From assembly GCA_029987025.1 (NCBI GenBank), contig DALTWQ010000078.1, positions 1 to 5,630 of the forward strand: 5,630 nucleotides of DNA, in the 5' to 3' direction. Source of the DNA: Methanocorpusculum sp. (lineage in GTDB: Archaea > Halobacteriota > Methanomicrobia > Methanomicrobiales > Methanocorpusculaceae). Positions within the stretch are counted from its first letter, which is position 1, and each line of letters opens with the position of its first letter. The translations under genes were made by a program, and so were the position numbers. A model generated the notes under the pieces. The model saw only the letters and a program-made list of their open reading frames with translations. It did not search any database and was not told the origin of the DNA. Of this stretch, positions 1 through 5,630 are shown one piece after another.

Positions 1-71
1 ATTTCCGCCGTGTCGATTTCCTGCGGGCGCTTCGTGATTTCCAGACACGTGTCCGCCGCTTCGGTAAATAA
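1..71 (+). CDS. C-terminal tail of an upstream protein, product unknown (partial)
   Basis: One reading frame (first full codon at base 3) is open from the window edge to a TAA at 69-71 and gives 22 residues ending in DFQTRVRRFGK. The tail is very basic and could form an amphipathic helix. Its codons mostly end in C, T or G, as in the neighbouring genes, which is why I prefer this frame. A second frame is open to a TAG at 85-87 but gives a less protein-like Ser/Val-rich string. The 44-base gap to the signal peptidase, with no T-run or hairpin in it, suggests the two are co-transcribed. In haloarchaea I recall a signal peptidase gene lying next to the small (DP1) subunit of DNA polymerase D, so DP1 is one possible identity. 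The tail is too short to show this. Confidence 0.5.
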   Translation, partial: FRRVDFLRALRDFQTRVRRFGK

Positions 72-115
72 GAGAAAAGAGAAATAGTCAGAAGAGAAAC
101 AAGGTAAATACTATC

Positions 116-808
116 ATGTCACTGCAAAATATTCTGCATCCGAAAACATCTGCCGGGCTTATAATTCGCGACATCGTGTTTATTCTTCTTATCGTTGGAA
201 TAATAGGTCTGGTTCTTTTCGGCACATCAGGTACGTGGCCTGCGCTTGTCGCGGTTGAGTCGGGAAGTATGGAGCCGAATATTATGACTTACTCGCTGGT
301 GTTTGTCGCAGAAGAGTCACGCTACGGCGGATGGCAGACGCAGGAGGAGGCGCTTTTGTCGGGGGCATCTCCGGTGTTTAACGGGTACGGGGATGTGATT
401 GTGTATCAGCCGAACGGGGTTACCGGCGTTACACCGATTATACATAGGGCGATTACGAAGATAACTGCTGAAGAGGCGGCAGCTGACTGGGGCTTTTCAG
501 GGGATGCAGCGCATGCAGGAGTGATTACCAAAGGCGATAATCCGGTTACGAATACGCTACCGGACCAGGCAGTAGACCTTAAGCGCTATGGCAGGGTTGA
601 GCCGGTCAAGGATGAGTGGATTGTCGGAAAGGCTTTGTTTGCAATTCCTTTAATCGGGTGGATTCCGCTGAATATTATTCCCAGTATTCTGATTGCTGCA
701 GGTATTATTATCCTCATTGAAATAATCTCTAAATTCGTTGCAAAACAGAAAGAGAAAAAATCAGCATCCCGTACTGAAAAACGAAGAACAGAGCGGAGAA
801 AAGAATGA
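116..808 (+). CDS. Archaeal type I signal peptidase (Sec11-like, family S26B)
   Basis: This membrane serine protease cleaves signal peptides from exported proteins on the outer face of the cytoplasmic membrane. The 230-residue protein has a hydrophobic segment at about 17-37, an extracytoplasmic catalytic domain, a second membrane segment at about 173-205 and a Lys/Arg-rich tail (207-230) that should lie inside the cell. The signature boxes are visible: SGSMEP with nucleophile Ser51, PIIHR with His110 in place of the Lys of bacterial LepB, and ITKGDN with Asp141, followed by Asp150 as a second candidate acid. This Ser/His/Asp arrangement is the archaeal and ER-type active site. The stretch at about 68-90 between the first two boxes looks like a loop insertion. 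ATG at 116 is preceded by a weak AAGGT ribosome site at 101-105. The stop codon overlaps the next start, so the gene heads or sits within an operon. Function is confident; in vivo substrates are unknown. Confidence 0.93.
   Translation: MSLQNILHPKTSAGLIIRDIVFILLIVGIIGLVLFGTSGTWPALVAVESGSMEPNIMTYSLVFVAEESRYGGWQTQEEALLSGASPVFNGYGDVIVYQPNGVTGVTPIIHRAITKITAEEAAADWGFSGDAAHAGVITKGDNPVTNTLPDQAVDLKRYGRVEPVKDEWIVGKALFAIPLIGWIPLNIIPSILIAAGIIILIEIISKFVAKQKEKKSASRTEKRRTERRKE
795..798 (+). promoter_or_regulatory. Ribosome binding site (GGAG) for the cofH-like gene
   Basis: GGAG lies six bases before the ATG at 805, inside the last codons of the signal peptidase gene. With the ATGA overlap (ATG 805-807, TGA 806-808) it fixes this start and implies translational coupling of the two genes. 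Confidence 0.75.
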
Positions 809-1890
809 ACACAGATGATATTCTGACACGTATCTCCCGCGGAGAACGGATGTCTGAGTCAGAGGCAGAGTATCTGCTTTCGCTGAAAAATGCAGACATC
901 TGGAAGGCTGCTGCAGCGGCAGACAAACTCCGCGAGGAAAAATGCGGGGATACAGTTACCTATGTCAGAAATATGAACATTCATCTGACCAACATCTGTA
1001 AAAATCGCTGCGGTCTATGTGCGTTCGGGCGCAAAGCTGCAGATGCGGATGCGTACTGTTTTTCCGCGGAGGAGTTCCGCGAACACGTACGTTCTGCCCG
1101 CAATGAAAAGGTTTCTGAAATCTGTTATCTTGCAGGAATTCATCCGGCATTTACGATAGAAAGTTATGAACAGATTATCCGTGCGTTCCATGAAGAGATT
1201 CCGGGCATTCATGTACACGGCTGCAGTCCGGATGAAATCCTTTTTGCAGCAGAAAGAAGCGGCATCTCAACAAAGGAGGCATTGCAGCGTCTCAAAGACG
1301 CGGGGCTTAACTCTGTTCAGGGAACTGCTGCAGAGATTTTAGATGATGAGGTAAGAAAAGTTATCTGCGAGAAGAAACTCTCTGTTGCAGAGTGGATACG
1401 AATTATCACTGAGGCTGCATCTCTCGGGTTTAAGGCAACCTCAACGATTATGTACGGTTCTGTTGAGACGAATAAGCAGCGTGCTCATCATTTAGAGCTT
1501 CTGCGCAGTCTGCAGGATACGACGCAGGTGTTTACCGAGCTGGTGCCCCTGGCATTTCTGCATAAAAACACGCCGCTTGCAAAAGCCGGCATTGTATCCC
1601 ACGGTTCTTTCGGGCGCGAAGATCTGCTGATGACTGCCGTGTCGCGTCTGTTTCTGGATAATATTTCCAATATTCAGGTTCCGTGGACAAAAATCGGAAA
1701 GAAGATGACTGCGCTCTGCCTCTGCGCCGGCGGAAACGACCTTGGAGGCACGATGTATACTGATTCTCTTTCGCGGACTGCGGGCGCAGATGAGGATGCT
1801 GACTTCTTCAGCCCGGATGAGATGGCGCAGGTGTGCGGTGACTTAGGGCGTACGCTTCGCGAACGAGATACGCTCTATCACCTTCTCTGA
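805..1890 (+). CDS. cofH: CofH-family radical SAM protein (F420/FO synthesis, diverged)
   Basis: CofH uses S-adenosylmethionine and a 4Fe-4S cluster to join a tyrosine-derived hydroxybenzyl group to 5-amino-6-ribitylaminouracil. CofG then closes the ring to give FO, the deazaflavin core of coenzyme F420. The 361-residue protein has the usual length and family landmarks: the CX3CX2C cluster motif at Cys65, Cys69 and Cys72 (NICKNRCGLC), a GIHP motif at 111-114, SPDEI at 141-145, GTAAEILDDEVR at 173-184, TSTIMYG at 212-218, FTELVPLAF at 243-251 and NDLGGTM plus SRTAGA at 311-328. The last block fits CofH better than MqnE. Several positions differ from what I recall of canonical CofH: LAG rather than QGG before IHP, MYGSVE rather than MYGHVE, ICE rather than ICP, and QVFTELVPLAF rather than GGFTEFVPLPF. 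It may therefore be a CofH paralogue with shifted activity. No cofG is visible nearby. Family is confident; the exact reaction is less so. Confidence 0.8.
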   Translation: MNTDDILTRISRGERMSESEAEYLLSLKNADIWKAAAAADKLREEKCGDTVTYVRNMNIHLTNICKNRCGLCAFGRKAADADAYCFSAEEFREHVRSARNEKVSEICYLAGIHPAFTIESYEQIIRAFHEEIPGIHVHGCSPDEILFAAERSGISTKEALQRLKDAGLNSVQGTAAEILDDEVRKVICEKKLSVAEWIRIITEAASLGFKATSTIMYGSVETNKQRAHHLELLRSLQDTTQVFTELVPLAFLHKNTPLAKAGIVSHGSFGREDLLMTAVSRLFLDNISNIQVPWTKIGKKMTALCLCAGGNDLGGTMYTDSLSRTAGADEDADFFSPDEMAQVCGDLGRTLRERDTLYHLL

Positions 1891-1919
1891 TTTTTATTTT
1901 CGGTGCGCCCTGCTGAATA

Positions 1920-1950
1920 AAGAACCGCGTAGATTCGCGGTTTTTATTAT
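1920..1950 (+). terminator. Hairpin plus T-run terminator after the cofH-like gene
   Basis: AACCGCG-TAGATT-CGCGGTT (1923-1942) forms a perfect 7-bp stem. It extends to 10 bp (1920-1929 with 1936-1945) with one G-T wobble and runs into TTTTTATTAT. It starts 30 bases after the stop codon. Read on the other strand it also ends in a short T-run, so it could work in both directions. Confidence 0.8.
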
Positions 1951-1958
1951 ATATACAC

Positions 1959-1973
1959 ACTGGACAGACCAGT
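1959..1973. repeat. Inverted repeat 5-5-5 next to a TATA-like element
   Basis: ACTGG-ACAGA-CCAGT is a perfect dyad with a 5-base spacer. It ends three bases before the TATA-like sequence at 1976-1984, the position expected for a regulator site upstream of a TATA box. It could also be chance or an RNA hairpin. Confidence 0.45.
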
Positions 1974-1975
1974 TC

Positions 1976-1984
1976 TTTATATTT
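1976..1984 (+). promoter_or_regulatory. Possible archaeal TATA box (TTTATATTT)
   Basis: TTTATATTT is the closest match to an archaeal TATA box in this gap. It lies between the dyad at 1959-1973 and a second dyad TTCCG/CGGAA (1983-1987 with 1996-2000). A start about 25 bases downstream would fall near 2004. No good ORF begins there on the + strand, so it would drive an RNA or a long valS leader. Confidence 0.3.
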
Positions 1985-2020
1985 CCGAAATGAGACGGAA
2001 TAGTTCCAAATACTAATATT

Positions 2021-2039
2021 TATACAGACACGCTGTATA
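2021..2039. repeat. Inverted repeat 7-5-7 overlapping a TATA-like element
   Basis: TATACAG-ACACG-CTGTATA is a perfect 7-bp dyad with a 5-base spacer. Its left arm runs into the TATA-like AATATTTATA (2015-2024). A dimeric regulator bound here would block TATA-binding protein, a common archaeal repression layout. As RNA it would be a stable small hairpin. Presence of the dyad is certain; its role is inferred. Confidence 0.55.
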
Positions 2040-2065
2040 CAACATCTGAGAAAAAAAGGCATCAG

Positions 2066-2111
2066 CCCCCTGGATAATCATTATCGGATTATTCATCCGA
2101 TTCATTGGGGG
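2066..2111. repeat. Nested inverted repeat (C5/G5 outer stem, 7-bp inner stem)
   Basis: The inner dyad ATCGGAT-TATTC-ATCCGAT (2083-2101) is perfect with a 5-base loop. Outside it CCCCC (2066-2070) pairs with GGGGG (2107-2111), and further out GGCA (2058-2061) can pair with TGCC (2126-2129). This is a plausible RNA fold. On the minus strand the hairpin is followed by GCTGATGCC and then seven Ts (2057 down to 2051), so it would also serve as a terminator for leftward transcription. Confidence 0.5.
2073..2085. promoter_or_regulatory. 13-base palindrome identical to the Fur-box core
   Basis: GATAAT-C-ATTATC is a perfect 6-1-6 palindrome. It equals the last 13 bases of the classical 19-base Fur consensus GATAATGATAATCATTATC. 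A one-base loop rules out an RNA hairpin, so a DNA-binding site is the likelier use. Which regulator reads it, if any, cannot be told from the window. Confidence 0.35.
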
Positions 2112-2166
2112 TAACTATCATCATCTGCCGGTATATTTGTTGGTGTTCTTTCAGCATTAATGATAC

Positions 2167-2209
2167 GGCCGGCATGTCTGCGTTTTTATGAAACCGGCCT
2201 GCAGTTTTT
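2167..2209 (+). terminator. Possible terminator: GC stem followed by T5
   Basis: GGCCGG (2167-2172) can pair with CCGGCC (2194-2199), six G-C pairs around a 21-base loop, and TTTTT follows at 2205-2209. This could end a short RNA begun near 2047. The long loop makes it a weak call. A further perfect 6-bp dyad, CTCTGC (2214-2219) with GCAGAG (2232-2237), lies just downstream. Confidence 0.3.
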
Positions 2210-2247
2210 GCCTCTCTGCCTCTGTTTTCCCGCAGAGTTCCCCACTC

Positions 2248-2256
2248 AAATATATG
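2248..2256 (+). promoter_or_regulatory. TATA box for valS (leaderless or near-leaderless)
   Basis: AAATATATG is centred about 30 bases before the valS ATG. Archaeal transcription starts about 25-27 bases past the TATA centre, which would give a leader of only a few bases. The bases just before the ATG (AATTCTCTGC) contain no Shine-Dalgarno sequence, in keeping with leaderless translation. Confidence 0.6.
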
Positions 2257-2281
2257 GGATGAAAAACAAATAATTCTCTGC

Positions 2282-4882
2282 ATGTCAATAGAGGAGCTAC
2301 CAAAGACATATGACTTTGCCGCTGTGGAGAAACGCTGGCTTGACCAGTGGGACGACAGCGACTTCTACTTCGAGAAGAACTCGAAAAAACCGCAATACGT
2401 AATCGACACTCCGCCGCCGTATCCGACCGGAAAACTGCACATCGGTCACGCATTAAACTGGGTGTATATGGATATCATCGCCCGCTATAAGCGCATGACC
2501 GGCTACAATGTCATGTTTCCGCAGGGCTGGGACTGTCACGGTCTCCCGACTGAGGTTAAGGTCGAGGAACTCAACCATATCACCAAAAACGACGTAAGCC
2601 GTGAAGAGTTCAGACGGATGTGCCGCGAACTCACCGTCGAAAACATCAGCAAGATGCGCCAGTCACTTCGTACGATGGGTTTTTCAGTCGACTGGAGCAA
2701 CGAATACATTACGATGGAGCCGTACTACTATGCAAAGACTCAGCTTTCCTTCCTTCGGATGCTGAAAGCAGGCTACATCTATCAGGCAGAACATCCGGTA
2801 AACTTCTGTACCCGCTGTGAGACGGCAATTGCATTCGCGGAAGTTTCCTATGTTGAGCAGGATTCATTCTTAAACTACTTCAACTTTGACGGTCTTGAAA
2901 TCGCAACCTCACGTCCTGAGCTCCTGGGCGCCTGTGTTGCTGTTGCCGTTCACCCGGATGATGACCGCTACAAGGCCATCGTCGGAAAGAAACTGAAAGT
3001 TCCGCTGTTCGGACATGAGGTTGCCATCATTGCTGATGAACAGGTCGATATGACCTTCGGTTCCGGTGCCGTGATGATTTGTACATTCGGAGACAAGACC
3101 GATGTGTTCTGGTGGAAGAAGTACAACCTTCCCTTACGCAAAGCATTAGCTCCGAACGGAACCATGACTGATATCTGCGGAAAGTATGCAGGCATGCCCT
3201 CCAAAGACTGCCGCGCGGCAATTCTTGACGATATGAAAAAGGAAGGTATCTTAATCCGTCAGGTTCCGCTGCACCACAGTGTGGGCTGCTGCTGGAGATG
3301 CAAGACACCTATCGAAATTTTATCCGAACGCCAGTGGTTCGTTAAGGTTAAAGGAGGCGAAATCATCAAGGCCGCCCGTGAGATAAAATGGTACCCCGAG
3401 CACATGCTTCAGCGCCTTGAAAACTGGGCTGAGCAGATGGAGTGGGACTGGTGTATCTCCCGTCAGCGTCTCTTTGCAACACCTATCCCGGTCTGGTTCT
3501 GTGACAAGTGCGGCGAGATGATTCTCCCGGACGAGGCGGATTTACCGATTGACCCGACTGTTGATAAGCCGAAGCATGCCTGTCCGAAATGCGGAGGCAC
3601 TTCATTTACCGGTGAAACAGATGTTCTTGATACCTGGATGGATTCATCCATTACTGACCTTCACGTGACCGGCTGGGACGGAAGCGGCAAGCCTCCGTAC
3701 TTCCCTGCACAGATTCGCCCGCAGGGTCATGATATTATCAGAACCTGGGCGTTCTATACGATTCTGCGCAGTATGGCTCTCTTAGGCGAAAAGCCGTGGG
3801 ACGGTATCTTAATCAACGGGATGGTCTTAGGCGAAGACGGTTTCAAGATGTCTAAGTCCCGTTCGAATGTGATTGGTCCGGAGGATGTTATGGGTCCGTA
3901 CGGTGTGGATGCACTTCGTCAGTGGGCAGCAGCAGGTTCTTCAACCGGACAGGATATTCTCTTCAACTGGAATGATGTTGTTGCTGCATCCAGGTTCCAG
4001 ACGAAGATGTGGAATATTGTAAGATTCTCTCTGATGCAGATTAAGAAGGAGTCTTCTGTTGCAAAGTCTGACAAGCCGTCTACCTTAATCGACCGCTGGA
4101 TGCTTGCAAACCTGTCCAAGACTGTTCACGATGTGACCGAGTCTATGGAAGCGTATCTCTTCGATAAGGGATTGAAGATTATCAGGGACTTTGCATGGAA
4201 TGTTCTTGCTGATGAGTATCTTGAGTTCGTCAAGGGAAGACTTTACAGCGAGGATGCAGGACGTGCAGGTGCAGTGTACACGCTTGAGACGACGCTTGAT
4301 GCGCTCTGTACGATGCTTTCCCCCTACATTCCGTTCTTCGCGCAGGAATGCTACCACCACTTATCCGACGGCAAGAGAATCATTGACCACCCGTGGGTTG
4401 ATTTCACCTACACTGATGAGACAGCAAAAGCAGACGGCGACCTTGTTGTCAAGATTGCAGGAATCCTGCGCAAGTACAAGCATGATGCAGGTCTTGCCCT
4501 GAATGCCCCGCTCGGCATTGTTTCAGTCTACACACCGGGAAGAGTTATTGACGATGACGGTGATTTAGGACGCACTGTTAATGCTGAAGTCCACTGGTCT
4601 TCTGATGAGCCGGCTCTTGAGAAGAAGATTGGTGCTGTTGTCTTTAACAAGAGTGTTGTTGGAAAAACTCTCCGTGCAAAGGCAGGCGCTTTCATGAAGG
4701 CGGTCGAAGCACTTTCCGATGAAGAGAAGCTGAACCCGCCGAAGACTGTTGCCGCTTCTGACGGCGAAGTAATTGAGGTTCCGGCTGACGCATGGAAGGT
4801 TTCCTATACGTACTCGGTATCCGGTCAGACGGTTGATGTCATTTTAGATGACGAGGCAACCATTACTGTCAAGCGGAATTAA
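2282..4882 (+). CDS. valS: Valyl-tRNA synthetase, archaeal type
   Basis: This cytoplasmic class I enzyme activates valine with ATP, charges tRNA-Val and hydrolyses wrongly attached threonine in its CP1 editing domain. The 866-residue protein carries HIGH at 53-56 and KMSKS at 522-526 in the Rossmann domain. The CP1 insertion spans roughly 190-340 with IATSRPELL (207-215) and FGSGAVMICTFGDKTD (259-274), the archaeal form of the editing pocket. Paired cysteines that probably bind zinc lie at 176/179, 337/340, 407/410 and 434/437. DVLDTWMDSS at 447-456 is a ValRS signature. The helical anticodon-binding domain covers about 600-720, followed by a mixed C-terminal domain with no long coiled-coil arm, so the protein is complete for the archaeal form. 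The ATG at 2282 is chosen because it gives the expected N-terminus (YDFAAVEKRW) and sits correctly behind the TATA box. The gene appears to be its own transcription unit. Confidence 0.97.
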   Translation: MSIEELPKTYDFAAVEKRWLDQWDDSDFYFEKNSKKPQYVIDTPPPYPTGKLHIGHALNWVYMDIIARYKRMTGYNVMFPQGWDCHGLPTEVKVEELNHITKNDVSREEFRRMCRELTVENISKMRQSLRTMGFSVDWSNEYITMEPYYYAKTQLSFLRMLKAGYIYQAEHPVNFCTRCETAIAFAEVSYVEQDSFLNYFNFDGLEIATSRPELLGACVAVAVHPDDDRYKAIVGKKLKVPLFGHEVAIIADEQVDMTFGSGAVMICTFGDKTDVFWWKKYNLPLRKALAPNGTMTDICGKYAGMPSKDCRAAILDDMKKEGILIRQVPLHHSVGCCWRCKTPIEILSERQWFVKVKGGEIIKAAREIKWYPEHMLQRLENWAEQMEWDWCISRQRLFATPIPVWFCDKCGEMILPDEADLPIDPTVDKPKHACPKCGGTSFTGETDVLDTWMDSSITDLHVTGWDGSGKPPYFPAQIRPQGHDIIRTWAFYTILRSMALLGEKPWDGILINGMVLGEDGFKMSKSRSNVIGPEDVMGPYGVDALRQWAAAGSSTGQDILFNWNDVVAASRFQTKMWNIVRFSLMQIKKESSVAKSDKPSTLIDRWMLANLSKTVHDVTESMEAYLFDKGLKIIRDFAWNVLADEYLEFVKGRLYSEDAGRAGAVYTLETTLDALCTMLSPYIPFFAQECYHHLSDGKRIIDHPWVDFTYTDETAKADGDLVVKIAGILRKYKHDAGLALNAPLGIVSVYTPGRVIDDDGDLGRTVNAEVHWSSDEPALEKKIGAVVFNKSVVGKTLRAKAGAFMKAVEALSDEEKLNPPKTVAASDGEVIEVPADAWKVSYTYSVSGQTVDVILDDEATITVKRN

Positions 4883-4885
4883 AAA

Positions 4886-4901
4886 TCTCTTTTTCTTTTT
4901 T
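4886..4901 (+). terminator. T-tract terminator after valS
   Basis: TCTCTTTTTCTTTTTT begins three bases after the valS stop codon. There is no clear hairpin. Oligo-T alone is an accepted archaeal termination signal, and this one separates valS from the phosphoesterase gene. Confidence 0.65.
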
Positions 4902-4918
4902 GAATCCTTACTATCAAG

Positions 4919-4930
4919 ATATTGATATTC
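4919..4930 (+). promoter_or_regulatory. Possible TATA element for the phosphoesterase gene
   Basis: ATATTGATATTC is centred about 29 bases before the ATG at 4954, the spacing expected for a leaderless or near-leaderless transcript. The match to a TATA box is weak. CATATACTATT (4939-4949) is also AT-rich but too close to the ATG to serve this start. Confidence 0.3.
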
Positions 4931-4953
4931 TTTCAGCACATATACTATTTTCA

Positions 4954-5619
4954 ATGACAGAAACTGAAATTGTCTTTCTCACTGATATTCATGGAAACAC
5001 TGAGGCTGCTCTTTCCGTTTTCAATACGGAAGATCCGGACTATATTTTAATAGGCGGGGATGTAACTGACTTAGGACAGAGTCTTGAAGGAGTAATTCCC
5101 TTTATGGAGGAACTTCCGGCACCTGCGTTTGTGGTTCCCGGAAATTGTGATGCGCGTGAGATCCTGCGTGTCTTTGATGCATCTTCTGCGGTATCCCTGC
5201 ACCACAAGGTGTTTGATGTGGATGACATCACCTTTGCAGGTTTCGGCGGTTCGAATCCGTCTCCCTTCGGCACTCCGTTTGAGAGTTCCGAGGAGGATAT
5301 TGCAGCTGCCGCAAAGCCGCTTATTGAAGGTATGAAAAAGAACCGCTGGAATATTCTGATTACCCATGCCCCGCCGTACGGTGTTTTAGATGAAGTTGCA
5401 CCTGATGTACATGTCGGATGTCATGCAATGGCTGATATTGCCGGAAACTTTGATATCGTCTGCTGCGGACATATTCACGAGCAGAAGGGCATTGCAAAGC
5501 TCGGGAGTACTGTCTGTGTAAATCCGGGGCCTGCCAAAGAAGGTAATTATGCGGTAATCAGACTCGACTCTGATAATGAGCCGGAGATTCTGCTGAAAAA
5601 TATCCGTGACGCTGAATAA
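4954..5619 (+). CDS. Calcineurin-like metallophosphoesterase (Icc-related)
   Basis: This is a two-metal phosphoesterase of the calcineurin-like superfamily. Numbered from the ATG at 4954 (221 residues), all metal-ligand motifs are present: DIHGN (Asp11, His13), GGDVTD (Asp36), PGNCD (Asn64, with Asp66), THAPP (His138) and CGHIHE (His173, His175). The GFGGSNPSPFG block at 97-107 and the length fit the archaeal group annotated as Icc-related phosphoesterases (COG2129, from memory). No signal peptide or membrane segment is seen, so it should be cytoplasmic. The substrate cannot be predicted. An in-frame TTG at 4900 would add 18 residues. I reject it because it lies inside the valS terminator T-tract, and the ATG puts the first beta-strand (EIVFLTDIH) at the very N-terminus, as is usual for the family. 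No Shine-Dalgarno sequence is seen before the ATG, as with valS. Confidence 0.9.
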   Translation: MTETEIVFLTDIHGNTEAALSVFNTEDPDYILIGGDVTDLGQSLEGVIPFMEELPAPAFVVPGNCDAREILRVFDASSAVSLHHKVFDVDDITFAGFGGSNPSPFGTPFESSEEDIAAAAKPLIEGMKKNRWNILITHAPPYGVLDEVAPDVHVGCHAMADIAGNFDIVCCGHIHEQKGIAKLGSTVCVNPGPAKEGNYAVIRLDSDNEPEILLKNIRDAE

Positions 5620-5630
5620 GCGGACGGATA

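Noticed and set aside
965..1218. Two minus-strand ORFs inside the cofH-like gene
   Set aside because: They overlap the CX3CX2C region of a well-supported gene and show no motif or ribosome site.
1808..2062. 84-codon minus-strand ORF across the end of the cofH-like gene and the terminator
   Set aside because: It reads through the cofH terminator hairpin and the coding strand of a solid gene, begins in the A7 tract, and has no recognisable motif.
1959..2111. CRISPR array or mobile-element terminal repeats
   Set aside because: The dyads have different arm sequences and no direct repeat longer than about 6 bases (ATTCAT at 2091 and 2100), no transposase fragment and no target duplication are visible.
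1891..2281. tRNA, T-box or known riboswitch upstream of valS
   Set aside because: No cloverleaf arms, T-loop motif, T-box sequence or riboswitch core that I can recognise. T-boxes are bacterial, and the gap shows only simple dyads.
2157..2453. 98-codon minus-strand ORF over the valS start
   Set aside because: It is antisense to the conserved HIGH region of valS, low complexity (Ser/Arg-rich), and best seen as a shadow of codon bias.
4191..4502. 103-codon + strand ORF inside valS
   Set aside because: It is an out-of-frame shadow, Arg/Thr-rich and motif-free, while the valS frame continues through with conserved anticodon-domain sequence.
4900..4953. TTG start giving an 18-residue N-terminal extension of the phosphoesterase
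   Set aside because: The TTG sits in the valS terminator T-tract, lacks a ribosome site, and the extension lies ahead of the normal first beta-strand. ATG at 4954 is preferred.

Overview
The window reads as a piece of euryarchaeal chromosome, most likely from a methanogen. The evidence is an archaeal-type signal peptidase with a Ser/His/Asp active site, a CofH-family radical SAM protein (coenzyme F420 pathway), an archaeal-style valyl-tRNA synthetase without the bacterial C-terminal coiled-coil arm, AT-rich TATA-like elements close to start codons, and a T-tract terminator. Medium GC content and overall protein flavour suggest Methanomicrobiales (for example a Methanocorpusculum relative). 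That placement is an inference from recall, not a database result.

Layout, all genes on the + strand. Positions 1-71 hold the last 22 codons of an upstream gene whose product cannot be read from the window. After a 44-base gap comes a type I signal peptidase (116-808). It overlaps the next gene, a CofH-family radical SAM enzyme (805-1890), by an ATGA stop/start overlap, so the two are surely co-transcribed. A hairpin plus T-run at 1920-1950 closes this operon. A 391-base gap (1891-2281) follows. It holds an unusual density of perfect inverted repeats, a 13-base palindrome identical to the core of the bacterial Fur box, several TATA-like elements and possibly a small RNA. The gap ends with a TATA box placed for near-leaderless expression of valS (2282-4882). 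A T-tract terminator follows valS, and then a calcineurin-type metallophosphoesterase (best start 4954, end 5619). The last 11 bases hold nothing identifiable.

The genes do not form one pathway: they cover protein export, F420 cofactor synthesis (or a related radical SAM reaction), translation and a generic phosphoesterase. All four look intact. I found no mobile element, CRISPR array, tRNA, rRNA or defence system, and nothing here is clearly a new multi-gene system. The two places that repay a second look are the diverged CofH-like protein, which departs from the family at several signature positions, and the repeat-rich cofH-valS gap.
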